Shown here: positions 8,257 to 18,700 of the stretch, piece after piece
Position numbering within the stretch: position 1 is the stretch's first letter
How the letters are laid out: each line of letters opens with the position of its first letter
DNA from: CBDHDJ01 sp965261645
GTDB lineage: Bacteria > Pseudomonadota > Alphaproteobacteria > SHVV01
Length of the DNA: 64,000 bases
Assembly: GCA_965261645.1 (NCBI GenBank)
Contig: CBDHDJ010000002.1
Coordinates: 496,001-560,000 of the forward strand
Direction of reading: 5' to 3'
Made by a program: the position numbers and the translations under genes
The notes under the pieces: model-generated
Databases searched by the model: none
Seen by the model: the letters and a program-made list of their open reading frames with translations, nothing else
Told to the model about the DNA's origin: nothing

Positions 8257-8464
8257 TGTCTGCCTGATCTGGCCTATGACATACGAAGGGCTGCTTTGCC
8301 GGCCCTTTTTCTGGCTCCGCGCGGCTTGGCGGAACGAACAGCGGGAGCGGCGCTTGATTGGGCGCTAAGGCTAAATTTCGCGAGATGATTTCGGCGCAAC
8401 TGCGCCACGCCACCGCATGGCAGCGGCTGAGGACTCCGGTGAAACCGGAGGAAGTCGGGTCAGC
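8257..8464. other. Short non-coding stretch between IS5 copy 2 and a split host gene
   Basis: No credible gene. Two hairpins are visible. AAGGGC (8286-8291) pairs with GCCCTT (8302-8307) and is followed by T's to 8310, a weak factor-independent terminator on the + strand. CTCCGGT-GAA-ACCGGAG (about 8434-8450) is a perfect 7-bp stem lying just downstream of the stop of the minus-strand secreted-protein gene, without a T tail. Confidence 0.4.
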
Positions 8465-8793
8465 CTAGGTGGCGGGGCCGCTGACCACTTTGGGCATGCT
8501 TTCCCACCCCTGACCGTGGGCGACGACACACGAAACACCGCTTGGCCGGGTCACGATCAGTGTCCACGAGCCGGTGTCCGAAGCCAGGATCTCAAGCACG
8601 CTGCCTTCGGCCGACAGCCCCATTGCGATGGGGACTTCTGAGTACCTGTTGGACAGGTGCTCGAGGAAGGTGCCGCGTTGGCTACATACGGTTTGTGCCG
8701 TGGCGCTGTCTGACGTCAGCGCCTTTGGGACAAATTGAGGTAATTGTATGATGGAGGATTTCTGGCTCATCGTAGTGACCGAAGGGAACGAAG

Positions 8794-9168
8794 ATGAGAC
8801 AGAAATCAATGAGCAAGAACGACCCGGCGGAGGGAACGGTTCGGGATATTCGCCGCAAGACACGCAAGCAGTATACGGCTGAGGAGAAGATCCGGATCGT
8901 GGTGTCGGGCCTGCGCGGCGAGGAGAGCATCGCCGCCTTGTGCCGCCGCGAGGGCATCGCCGAGGGTCTGTATTACAGCTGGTCGAAAGAGTTTTTGGAA
9001 GCGGGCAAGAAGCGGCTCGCCGGCGACACCGGGCGCCAAGCGACCTCGGGCGAGGTTAAAGGCCTGCGCCAGGAGATGCGCGACTTGAAGGAGTTGGTCG
9101 CCGAACTTTCGCTGGAGAACCGGCTTCTCAAAAAAAACATGATCGGGCATGGGGGAGACGAGGAATGA
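8794..9168 (+). CDS. IS3-family transposase OrfA (type A, copy 1)
   Basis: 124-residue helix-turn-helix protein: KQYTAEEKIRIVVSGLRGEE, then ALCRREGIAEGLYYSWSKEF, then a C-terminal leucine zipper (MRDLKELVAELSLENRLLKK). It binds the element ends with OrfB. Near its 3' end is a run of eight A (9130-9137). Its stop overlaps the orfB ATG as ATGA, so OrfB could be made by coupling or as an OrfAB fusion by -1 slippage at A8; the -1 frame is open from the A run into orfB. Confidence 0.88.
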   Translation: MRQKSMSKNDPAEGTVRDIRRKTRKQYTAEEKIRIVVSGLRGEESIAALCRREGIAEGLYYSWSKEFLEAGKKRLAGDTGRQATSGEVKGLRQEMRDLKELVAELSLENRLLKKNMIGHGGDEE

Positions 9169-10145
9169 GGTATCCCGCATCCGAGAAGCTGGAGATCATC
9201 CGCCTGGTCGAGCAGTCCCACCTGGGCGTCGGGTCCACTTTGGACAAGCTGGGCATTCCGAAGACCACCTTTTATCGCTGGTACGATCGCTTTCTGGCCT
9301 TTGGCGACGCCGGTCTTGAGGATCGCAACAGCAGCCCAGGCCGGGTGTGGAACCGGATCCCGGATGATGTCCGGGGGCAGATCATCGATCTTGCCCTGGA
9401 GGAGACGCAACTGTCGCCCCGGGAACTGGCCGTCAGGTTTACGGACACCAGGGGCTACTTTGTCTCGGAAGCCTCGGTTTACCGGCTTCTCAAGGCCCAC
9501 GACCTGATCACCAGCCCCGCTTTCGTGGTCATCAAGGCAGCCGATGAGTTCCGCGACAAGACCACGGCGCCGAACCAGCTGTGGCAGACCGACTTCACCT
9601 ATCTCAAGGTCATCGGCTGGGGCTGGTTTTACCTGTCGACCATCCTGGACGACTATTCCCGCTACATCATTGCTTGGAAGCTCTGCACCAACATGACGGC
9701 GGACGATGTGACGGCAACACTGAAGTTGGCGCTAGAAGCCTCAGGCTGCAATCGCGCCAATGTCGTCCACAAGCCGAAGCTGCTCAGCGACAACGGCTCG
9801 TCCTATATCTCCGGCGATCTGGCTGAATGGCTCGAGGACCACGGTATGGATCACGTTCGGGGCGCACCGTATCACCCGCAAACCCAGGGCAAGATCGAGC
9901 GCTGGCATCAAACGCTGAAGAACCGGATCCTGCTTGAAAATTATTATCTACCCGGCGATCTCGAAAACCAGATCAGCGCCTTCGTCGATCACTACAACAA
10001 CCAACGCTACCACGAGAGCATCGGCAACGTAACTCCAGCCGACGCCTACTTTGGACGCCACACCGCCATCATCGAAAAGAGAAAAGAGATCAAAAAACTG
10101 ACCCCCCAAAACCGCCGCTTGAACCATCAAAGCCAAGCGGCTTAA
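9165..10145 (+). CDS. IS3-family transposase OrfB (type A, copy 1)
   Basis: 326-residue integrase-core protein. The N-terminal HTH (MRYPASEKLEIIRLVEQS, LGIPKTTFYRWYDRF) is followed by the rve domain: LWQTDFTYLKVIGWGW (first Asp), LLSDNGSSYISGDLAEW (second Asp), and HPQTQGKIERWHQTLKNR (Glu). It ends QSQAA shortly before the right inverted repeat. All catalytic residues are present, so this copy looks functional. Confidence 0.9.
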   Translation: MRYPASEKLEIIRLVEQSHLGVGSTLDKLGIPKTTFYRWYDRFLAFGDAGLEDRNSSPGRVWNRIPDDVRGQIIDLALEETQLSPRELAVRFTDTRGYFVSEASVYRLLKAHDLITSPAFVVIKAADEFRDKTTAPNQLWQTDFTYLKVIGWGWFYLSTILDDYSRYIIAWKLCTNMTADDVTATLKLALEASGCNRANVVHKPKLLSDNGSSYISGDLAEWLEDHGMDHVRGAPYHPQTQGKIERWHQTLKNRILLENYYLPGDLENQISAFVDHYNNQRYHESIGNVTPADAYFGRHTAIIEKRKEIKKLTPQNRRLNHQSQAA

Positions 10146-10274
10146 CATCAAACAAAATGAGCCAGATCCTCCCTATGAAACACGCTCAACAGTCCCATTT
10201 GTTTTGATGACGGACACCGTGGCGCTCGCTGAAAACAGCACAATCGCCAGGAGTAGGGCGCTGATGCGAATCAT

Positions 10275-10495
10275 AGCTTGCCTCCAACATCATGTTGGCG
10301 CTCCCCTTTAACACTCCCCGCAATTTTCGTGCCGGTGCCGTTAAATGATAGTTAAAGCGCTTGTATTTTCTCCCGCGGCACCTTTAAGACCATAAGGCTT
10401 ATCCCTGAGCGTCCGGGACCACGAAATGTGGTGACGTGGGGCGAGGGTCGTGGTAGAACATAATGTGAACATCATGACCCTCGGGATGCCCAGAA
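10275..10495. other. Upstream region of the split secreted-protein gene and left part of an IS1595
   Basis: No gene seen. The minus-strand secreted-protein promoter should lie here; an AT-richer patch (GTTAAATGATAGTTAAAG, about 10341-10358) is a candidate but no clear -10/-35 pair stands out. The left end of the IS1595 is expected around 10430-10495 but cannot be fixed because the right end is lost. Confidence 0.3.
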
Positions 10496-10753
10496 ATGAC
10501 CGACTTCCCCCGTTCCCTGTTGGAGTTTCAACAGCGTTTTCCAGACGAAGAAGCCTGCGCCGCCTACCTGGCCATCTTGCGCTGGCCGGCAGGCTTCGTC
10601 TGTCCGGCCTGCGGCAGCAGCCGGGGGTGGGCGCTCGCGACCAAGGCATACACCCATGAATGCGCCGACTGTCGCAAGCAGACCTCGGTGACGGCCGGTA
10701 CGGTGATGCACGGCTCCAAGCTGGCGCTGATCGCGTGGTTCTGGGCCGCCTAT

Positions 10754-12197
10754 CAGCCCGTTGATTAAGTCGGCGCCGTCTGATTCTCTGGTTCCCTGAT
10801 TTGCAGGGGGATTTGCCGATGGCGATGGGACGGCAGAAGGATGGTCAGGGGGACCTGATGGTGAGCTGGTCGGAGATGCCGCGCTCTCCGGGTCATGTGT
10901 TTTATGACCGCTTGCAGTCGGTGCTGATCGAGGGCGGCTTCGACGCCTTTGCCGAGGCGAGCTGCCGGCCTTATTACGCGGCCCGGATGGGCGCGCCCTC
11001 GGTGCCGCCCGGGCGCTATTTCCGGATGCACCTGGTGGGCTACTTTGAGGGCATCGACAGCGAGCGCGGTCTGGAGTGGCGCTGCTCGGACTCGCTTTCG
11101 CTGCGGGCGTTCCTGCGACTGGGGAGCCGTGATCGGGTACCGGACCATTCCTGGCTGTCACGGAGCCGCACGCGCCTGCCCCATGAAGTCCACGCGGCGG
11201 TCTTCGACTGGGTTCTGGTGCTGATCGCCGAGGCGGGGCTGATCAAGGGCGAGCGCATCGGCGTCGATGCCTCGACCATGGAGGCCAACGCGGCGCTGCG
11301 GAACATCGTGCGGCGCGACAACGGCGAAGGCTACCGGGAGATGCTGGAGCGCCTGGCCCGGGAAAGCGGCGTCGAGACACCCACGGCCGAGGACCTGGCG
11401 CCTCTGGACCGGAAGCGCAAGGGCAAGAAGCTTTCCAACACGGATTGGGTTTCGAAGAGCGACCCCGAGGCCAAGATCACCAAGATGAAGGACGGCACGA
11501 CGCATCTGGCCTACAAGCCCGAGCACGCGGTGGATCTGGACACCGGCGCGGTGGTGGCGGCCGAGCTGCACCCGGCCGATGAGGGCGACACCACGACGCT
11601 TTCCAAGACCCTGGCGAAGGCCGAGGCAAACCTCGAGGCGGTGGATGCGGCACCGACATCGGAGGACCCGGCCGAATGCGTCGCCGACAAAGGTTATCAC
11701 TCACGGGCGGTCTTGAGGGCTCTGAACGACAGTCCCTGGAAGACCCGGATCGCGGCGCCCAAGCAGACCGGCTTTTCGCGCTGGCACGGTGATGAGGCGG
11801 CGCGGCGCGCGGTCACCAATAACCGTGCGCGGCTCAAGTCCCGGGTCGCCCGCGAGGCCTTCAAGCTGCGCGCCGAGATCGTCGAGCGCTGCTTTGCCCA
11901 CAACCTCGATCGTGGCGGCATGCGACGAACCTGGCTGCGCGGGCGAGAGAATGTGCACAAGCGATACCTGCTCCACGTCGCCGGCCACAATCTATCGTTA
12001 CTGATGCGCCAGCTCATCGGCGCCGGCACCCCGCGGGAGGCCGTGGCGGGCGGATATGGCGGTATTTTCGTTCTGCTCACGCCCACCGGGGCCATGCTGG
12101 TGGCACGGGGGGGCTCGCAAAGCGGCCAGACGGCTTTCGCCGCCGCATTCCTCATCTGGGAGTGAGAGCCGGAAAAAGCCACTTAATCAACGGGCTG
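10754..12197 (+). mobile_element. IS1182-like element IS-A, copy 1 (1,444 bp)
   Basis: Perfect 17-bp ends CAGCCCGTTGATTAAGT and its reverse complement. Flanks CTAT and TTAT suggest a 3-4 bp AT-rich duplication. Splits an IS1595 transposase gene. Three more copies occur in the window (20316-23160 interrupted; 52814-54257; 54423-55866). Family name is tentative (IS5/IS1182-type DDE). Confidence 0.85.
10819..12165 (+). CDS. IS1182-like transposase (IS-A copy 1)
   Basis: About 448 residues from ATG 10819, preceded by AGGGGGA; an upstream TTG at 10801 is open but overlaps that ribosome site. N-terminal DUF772-like part: YYAARMGAPSVPPGRYFRM, YFEGIDSERGLEWRC, LRLGSRDRVPDHSWLSRSR. The DDE domain shows IGVDASTMEANAALR (first Asp), ECVADKGYHSRAVL (second Asp), FKLRAEIVERCFAHNLDRG (Glu). 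Between them ITKMKDGTTHLAYKPEHAVD is the conserved insert. Intact and probably active. Confidence 0.88.
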   Translation: MAMGRQKDGQGDLMVSWSEMPRSPGHVFYDRLQSVLIEGGFDAFAEASCRPYYAARMGAPSVPPGRYFRMHLVGYFEGIDSERGLEWRCSDSLSLRAFLRLGSRDRVPDHSWLSRSRTRLPHEVHAAVFDWVLVLIAEAGLIKGERIGVDASTMEANAALRNIVRRDNGEGYREMLERLARESGVETPTAEDLAPLDRKRKGKKLSNTDWVSKSDPEAKITKMKDGTTHLAYKPEHAVDLDTGAVVAAELHPADEGDTTTLSKTLAKAEANLEAVDAAPTSEDPAECVADKGYHSRAVLRALNDSPWKTRIAAPKQTGFSRWHGDEAARRAVTNNRARLKSRVAREAFKLRAEIVERCFAHNLDRGGMRRTWLRGRENVHKRYLLHVAGHNLSLLMRQLIGAGTPREAVAGGYGGIFVLLTPTGAMLVARGGSQSGQTAFAAAFLIWE

Positions 12198-12533
12198 TTA
12201 TCTGATGGCCACGCACTCCGACGGGATCTCGGCGCTGCAACTCCAGAAGCAGCTCGGCCTGGGTTCCTACAAGACCGCATGGTTGCTCGCCACCAAGCTG
12301 CGCCGGGCCATGGTCGCACCAGAGCACATGCCGCTGGCGGGCCTGGTCGAAGTGGACGAAAGCCTGATCGCCTGCCGCTCCAAGGATGAACCGCCGAGCG
12401 GCGGCGGTCGGCGCAGCCACCAAGGCAAGTTGTTGGTCGCCGGCGCTGTCGAGGTCGGCGAGGGTGGGCCCGGCCGGATCCGCCTGGCGCGGATCGAGGA
12501 CTTCTCCGCCGACAGCCTGCACGCCTTCCTGGG

Positions 12534-12659
12534 GTAATCCTTCCGTTCTCAGGTGATGGAGATTTCAGCGATTGAGTGTCCGCTTCCAGTCTCGCCTGAG
12601 TGGCCGCAGCCAGATGTCCCTCCTGGGCTCGGCCCGCTTCATGTGCGTGTCGTAGCGCC
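12534..12659. repeat. Left 126-bp terminal inverted repeat of the IS66-like transposon
   Basis: Aligns base for base with the reverse complement of 19763-19888 with three mismatches. Because the right repeat holds the last codons of the DUF4338 gene, this left repeat also encodes, on the minus strand, a stub of the same protein tail (MKRAEPRRDIWLRPLRRDW). Such long ends are far above the 15-30 bp usual for IS66. Confidence 0.9.
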
Positions 12660-12708
12660 GTGCAAAACCCTCTGGTAACGCCGCCCGCGATTCGTTATCG
12701 TCACGTCC

Positions 12709-15700
12709 ATGGCGATGCGCGACGAGGATTTCGGGACGGCGCTGACGCTGACCGAGGGGGACGAGGCGATCTGGTCGCCCCCCATGTCGGCGCCGACGAG
12801 CGAGCCGCGCGACTGGCAGTCTCTGTGCGAACAGGAGCGGGCGCGGGCGGAAGCAGCGGAAGCGCGCGCGGAAGAGTTGCGCTGGGCGGAAGTCGCCGCC
12901 CGCAGCGATGGGAGTGCGTGGAAGTCGCGGTTCAAGGCCTGCCGGCAGAGGCTGAGCGAGGCCGAGCAGGAGACCGGGGACCTCCGCCGCGCGGCCAAGG
13001 ACGTGCCGTCCTTGCAGGCCGAAGTGGCGCACTTGCAGGAGTTGCTCTCCGAAGCCCGCAGCGGGTCGAGCGAGTTCTGCACGATCGAAGCGCTGCGCGA
13101 CGAGGTCGCGCGGCTGCACAAGGCCCTGGCGTCGAAAGGCCGGAAGGACGCGACCGGGCCACTGTCGAGGGAGAATGCCCGACTCCGCAAGGCCCTGGAG
13201 CGGTCGCAGGGACAGAAGGACGAGGTCGTGGCGTTGCGCGGAGAGGTCTCGGCGCTGCGCAAGTCGGAGCGGGCCGCGCAGTCGGTGCGGTCGAAGGAGA
13301 GCATCCGGCTGGGCAAGGCGCTGGAACGGACGCAGAAGCAGAAGGACACGATCAAGGCGCTGCGCGGGGAAGTCGATTCCCTGACCCGCGAGACCCGTCA
13401 GCAGAACCGGGAGAACGGCCGGCTGCGCCGCGAGCTGGAGTGGTTGCAGCGCATCAAGGCGACGGCACGTGGGCTGTCCGACGAGGTCGAGCTGCTGCGC
13501 GCGGAGCTGGCGGAATACCACGACCAGATGAACTTCATCGATTGGCAGGACAGGCGCATCACCGATTTGCAAATTGCCCTGGATACGTCGGCCTTCAAGA
13601 CCGAGCGGCTGGAGGCCGAGCTTGCCGAACGTCCCCTGCTGCCGGCGGCCTTGAAGAGATTGCGCAAGCAGGAGAAGACCATCGAGTCCCTGCAAACCCG
13701 CAACGAGAGGCTGGAAGAGGAGTTGGCCAAGCTGCGCTCGAGCCGGGCCGTCCTGTCGAAGGCGGTCTTCGGGAGCAGGAGCGAGCGGCAGAAGAAGCCG
13801 GGCACGGGACGCAAGCGCGGCCAGCAACGCGGCGCGCCCGGCCACGGTCGCACCCCGCGGCCCGGGCTTCCGGAGAAGACCGAACGGCGCAACCCACCGA
13901 AGGATGCGCGGATCTGTTCCTGTTGCGGCAAGCCCTATGTCGCCAACGGCGAGCGTGTGACGACGCTGATCGAGATCGCGGTCAAGGCCCACATCCGCAG
14001 GATCGAGCGGACGCGCTGGCGCCGGGGTTGCGACTGCGCGTCGTCGCCCCTGGAAGCGATTGCGCCGCCGGTGCCGCGGCTGTTCCCCGGAACGCTCTTC
14101 GGAACCAGCTTCTGGGCACGGTTTTTGTTCGAGCACTGTGCGTGCCTGCGCCCGCTGTGCCGGGTCGCGGCGTGGTACGCGGACCAGGGGCTGGCGGTCT
14201 CGCCGGGCACGCTGGCCAACAGCCTGAAGCGCTTCGTGCCGCTGTTCGACCCGGTCTACCAGGCGATTCTCGCGCACCAGAACCGGACGACGGTGCGCCA
14301 TGCCGACGAGACCGGCTGGGAGCGCCAGGCTAACTGGCGGAAAGTAGCCGGTGTGAGTCCGGCGGGAAGAAGGAGTAACCAACCACTTCCACCCCGAGTC
14401 ATGGGCCGGCATTCGCGAGGATGCAGGTTAAGCGTTGACAGGGGCGCGTATGGGCGAGGGCGATTGAGCTACGAAAAGTCTGAGAATCAGGGTGCCGAGG
14501 CTTTCCAGTATGTCGAAGGCAACACCGCTTCCACCGCCATGGTAAGGGGGAAGTGGACCCTGCGGAGTCGAAGAACCCAACCGCACGTACGTAGGCTTTC
14601 ACGCCGGGACCTGGGAGGTCTCCATGTCATCCCGCGGTCGTAGCGGGATCGCAAAGGAAAGGAGGAATCCGTAACCGATGACGAACGGCATGGAGAAGTC
14701 AGACTCGGGAGTAGTAGCGATGAAGTCGGCGAACAAAGGGAGGCCTGTTCCGGCGGAGCCGATGGAGCGAAGGACCGAGCCCAAGGGGAATCTGGAAAGC
14801 CAAAGCATGCGCCGGACGCAGGACCGGGAAAGCGTGTCACAAGCGGCCGACCGGATACGGCAGTTTGTACAACGGGAGCCACGGGAGCGTCTGACGGCGC
14901 TTCTCCACCACGTTACGGTCGATGCGCTGCGCTGGGCGTTCTTCGCGTTGAAGAAGGACGCGGCGGCAGGTGCGGATGGCATGACGTGGGGGATGTACGA
15001 GGGAGGGTTGGAAGGCCGGTTGGCCGCCCTGCACGACCGCGTGCACTCGGGAGCGTACCGGGCGACGCCATCACGGCGGGTGAACATCCCGAAGCCGGAT
15101 GGCGGCACACGACCGCTCGGCGTCGCGGCCATAGAGGACAAGATTGTCCAGAAGGCGGTGGCGGAGATTATCCTGACGCCAATTTACGAGGCGGAGTTCC
15201 TGGGGTTTAGCTATGGGTTCCGGCCCGGGTGTGGGGCGCACGACGCGCTTGATGCGCTCGCGGTCGGGATTGAACGGCGTAAGATCAACTGGATAGCTGA
15301 CGCAGATATCCGCGGATTTTTCGACCATGTCTCGCGGGACTGGTTGGTCCGGTTCCTCGAACATCGCATCGGAGACAAGCGGGTCATCAGGCTGATATCC
15401 AAGTGGTTGCACGTCGGCGTCATGGAAAATGGCGAGTGGCGGGACAACATGCGGGGGACTCCCCAGGGTTCGGTGATTTCGCCGATCCTGGCCAACATCT
15501 ACCTACATTACGTTCTCGATCTCTGGTTCCAGAAGAAGTGGCGCAGCCACGAGGTCAAAGGCGACACAATCATCGTGCGGTACGCCGATGATTTCGTGGT
15601 GGGTTTCCAGCACAAGCAAGACGCGGAGCGATTTCTGCGTGACCTGAAGGAGCGGCTTGGACGTTTTGAACTGGAACTGCACCCTGACAAGACCCGGCTC

Positions 15701-18700
15701 ATCGAGTTCGGGCGGTTCGCAACTGAGAACCGTCAGCGGCGAGGGTTGGGCAAACCGGAGACGCTCGACTTTCTGGGCTTCACGCACTACTGCGCGAAGG
15801 ACAGGAAGGGGCGGTTCCAGTTGGGGCGCAAGCCGGTCTCGAAGCGGATGGCGCGCACCCTGAAGCGAATAAAGGAGGAGCTTCGCAGGCGGATGCACGA
15901 CGGCGTAAACCAGACCGCGCGGTGGCTGGGACAGGTACTTGATGGATGGCTGAACTACTTTGCCGTTCCAACCAGCTACCGATATCTGGGGCGTTTCGTG
16001 CAACGACTGAAAGTACTGTGGCTCAGGACTCTGCGCCGCAGATCGCAGAAGGACCGCTACAGCGGGGACCGTATGGAGCGACTGACAGCGAAATACTGGC
16101 CCACGCTGGAAATCCGACACCCGTGGCCGAGCCAACGATTTGCCGTCAATTGACCTGAGGGAGGAGCCGTGTGCATCAACGTGCCTGCACGGATCTGTGC
16201 GGGGGGAGCGGGGCAACCCGCTTCCCTACCGCGATGAGCGCCAGGCTAACTGGCGGAAAGTAGCCGGTGTGAGTCCGGCGGGAAGAAGGAGTAACCAACC
16301 ACTTCCACCCCGAGTCATGGGCCGGCATTCGCGAGGATGCAGGTTAAGCGTTGACAGGGGCGCGTATGGGCGAGGGCGATTGAGCTACGAAAAGTCTGAG
16401 AATCAGGGTGCCGAGGCTTTCCAGTATGTCGAAGGCAACACCGCTTCCACCGCCATGGTAAGGGGGAAGTGGACCCTGCGGAGTCGAAGAACCCAACCGC
16501 ACGTACGTAGGCTTTCACGCCGGGACCTGGGAGGTCTCCATGTCATCCCGCGGTCGTAGCGGGATCGCAAAGGAAAGGAGGAATCCGTAACCGATGACGA
16601 ACGGCATGGAGAAGTCAGACTCGGGAGTAGTAGCGATGAAGTCGGCGAACAAAGGGAGGCCTGTTCCGGCGGAGCCGATGGAGCGAAGGACCGAGCCCAA
16701 GGGGAATCTGGAAAGCCAAAGCATGCGCCGGACGCAGGACCGGGAAAGCGTGTCACAAGCGGCCGACCGGATACGGCAGTTTGTACAACGGGAGCCACGG
16801 GAGCGTCTGACGGCGCTTCTCCACCACGTTACGGTCGATGCGCTGCGCTGGGCGTTCTTCGCGTTGAAGAAGGACGCGGCGGCAGGTGCGGATGGCATGA
16901 CGTGGGGGATGTACGAGGGAGGGTTGGAAGGCCGGTTGGCCGCCCTGCACGACCGCGTGCACTCGGGAGCGTACCGGGCGACGCCATCACGGCGGGTGAA
17001 CATCCCGAAGCCGGATGGCGGCACACGACCGCTCGGCGTCGCGGCCATAGAGGACAAGATTGTCCAGAAGGCGGTGGCGGAGATTATCCTGACGCCAATT
17101 TACGAGGCGGAGTTCCTGGGGTTTAGCTATGGGTTCCGGCCCGGGTGTGGGGCGCACGACGCGCTTGATGCGCTCGCGGTCGGGATTGAACGGCGTAAGA
17201 TCAACTGGATAGCTGACGCAGATATCCGCGGATTTTTCGACCATGTCTCGCGGGACTGGTTGGTCCGGTTCCTCGAACATCGCATCGGAGACAAGCGGGT
17301 CATCAGGCTGATATCCAAGTGGTTGCACGTCGGCGTCATGGAAAATGGCGAGTGGCGGGACAACATGCGGGGGACTCCCCAGGGTTCGGTGATTTCGCCG
17401 ATCCTGGCCAACATCTACCTACATTACGTTCTCGATCTCTGGTTCCAGAAGAAGTGGCGCAGCCACGAGGTCAAAGGCGACACAATCATCGTGCGGTACG
17501 CCGATGATTTCGTGGTGGGTTTCCAGCACAAGCAAGACGCGGAGCGATTTCTGCGTGACCTGAAGGAGCGGCTTGGACGTTTTGAACTGGAACTGAACCC
17601 TGACAAGACCCGGCTCATCGAGTTCGGGCGGTTCGCAACTGAGAACCGTCAGCGGCGAGGGTTGGGCAAACCGGAGACGCTCGACTTTCTGGGCTTCACG
17701 CACTACTGCGCGAAGGACAGGAAGGGGCGGTTCCAGTTGGGGCGCAAGCCGGTCTCGAAGCGGATGGCGCGCACCCTGAAGCGAATAAAGGAGGAGCTTC
17801 GCAGGCGGATGCACGACGGCGTAAACCAGACCGCGCGGTGGCTGGGACAGGTACTTGATGGATGGCTGAACTACTTTGCCGTTCCAACCAGCTACCGATA
17901 TCTGGGGCGTTTCGTGCAACGACTGAAAGTACTGTGGCTCAGGACTCTGCGCCGCAGATCGCAGAAGGACCGCTACAGCGGGGACCGTATGGAGCGACTG
18001 ACAGCGAAATACTGGCCCACGCTGGAAATCCGACACCCGTGGCCGAGCCAACGATTTGCCGTCAATTGACCTGAGGGAGGAGCCGTGTGCATCAACGTGC
18101 CTGCACGGATCTGTGCGGGGGGAGCGGGGCAACCCGCTTCCCTACCGCGATCGGGTACAGGAGTTCCGCGACAACGGCCGGTCGAGCCGCGCCTGGCTGT
18201 GGACTTCGGTCAGCAAGGACGCGGTTTACTTCCATATCGACCCCTCGCGCAGCGCCGAGGTCGCGAAGGCCCTGTTCGCCGACACCGCCTGCACCGTCTT
18301 CGTGGTCTGCGACCGCTACAGCGCCTACAGAGCGCTGGCGCGCGAACTCGCCGGCAAGGTCATCCTCTGCTGGTGCTGGGCTCACCAGCGGCGCGACTTC
18401 ATCGAGGGCGCGGCCGGCCGGGACGCGCTGACGGAATGGTGCGAGGGATGGATCGAGCGGATCGCGGCGATCTACCGGCTGAACGACGAACGGTTGAAGC
18501 ATTACGACCCCGCTCTCGAACGCCAGACACCGGCCTTCGACGCAGCGCAACGCAAACTCGGGAAGGCGGTCAAGCGCCTGTTCGCGAACGCCGAGGCGGA
18601 ACTGGCCGGCCTGCCGGACAAGGACCGTCGGGCAAAGCCCTTGCGCTCGCTGCTCAACCACCGCGAAGGGTTGTGCGTCTTCGCGGACCATCCCCAGGTT

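Larger units (their letters stand above)
8707..10216 (+). mobile_element. IS3-family element type A, copy 1 (about 1.51 kb)
   Basis: Imperfect ends TGTCTGACGTCAGCGCC (left) and, reversed, TGTCCGTCATCAAAACA (right). Flanks carry an identical CCGTGGCGC on both sides, longer than the 3-5 bp usual for IS3, so part of it may be chance. Contains overlapping orfA and orfB. A diverged copy lies inverted at 42820-44334. Confidence 0.85.
8465..10274 (-). pseudogene. Small secreted protein gene split by an IS3 insertion
   Basis: The 5' part (10217-10274, minus strand) starts MIRISALLLAIVLFSASAT, a signal peptide, after GGAGG. The 3' part (8465-8715) continues ATAQTVCSQRGTFLEHL and includes YSEVPIAMGLSAEGSVLEI and GSWTLIVTRPSGVSC, ending near SGPAT and TAG at 8465-8467. 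Removing the IS3 and one copy of the duplicated GCGCCACGG joins SASAT to AQTVC in frame, giving about 96 residues with signal cleavage likely at ASA-TA or ATA-QT. Similar short exported proteins of unknown function are common in alphaproteobacteria (recalled, not searched). Two Cys could form a disulfide in the periplasm. Confidence 0.72.
10496..12537 (+). pseudogene. IS1595-family transposase, split by IS-A and truncated
   Basis: The 5' part (10496-10753) encodes MTDFPRSLLEFQQRF, a zinc ribbon (CPACGSSRGW...CADCRKQT) and LIAWFWAAY. After the IS-A element the frame resumes at about 12199 with LMATHSDGISALQLQKQLGL, LLATKLRRAM, and the start of the catalytic ISXO2 domain: GLVEVDESLIACRSK, HQGKLLVAGAVEV. 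It stops at 12537, where the IS66-like element begins, so roughly the last third including the remaining catalytic residues is missing. Not functional. Confidence 0.82.

Noticed and set aside
8286..8310. A strong terminator
   Set aside because: The stem is only 6 bp with a 10-base loop and there is no gene ending upstream on that strand; mentioned only as weak.
12600..14333. Long open frames on both strands overlapping the coiled-coil region of the transposase (577 and 615 codons)
   Set aside because: They are shadows of a GC-rich, Lys/Glu-rich coding region; composition is Arg/Gly/Pro-rich and no domain is seen.
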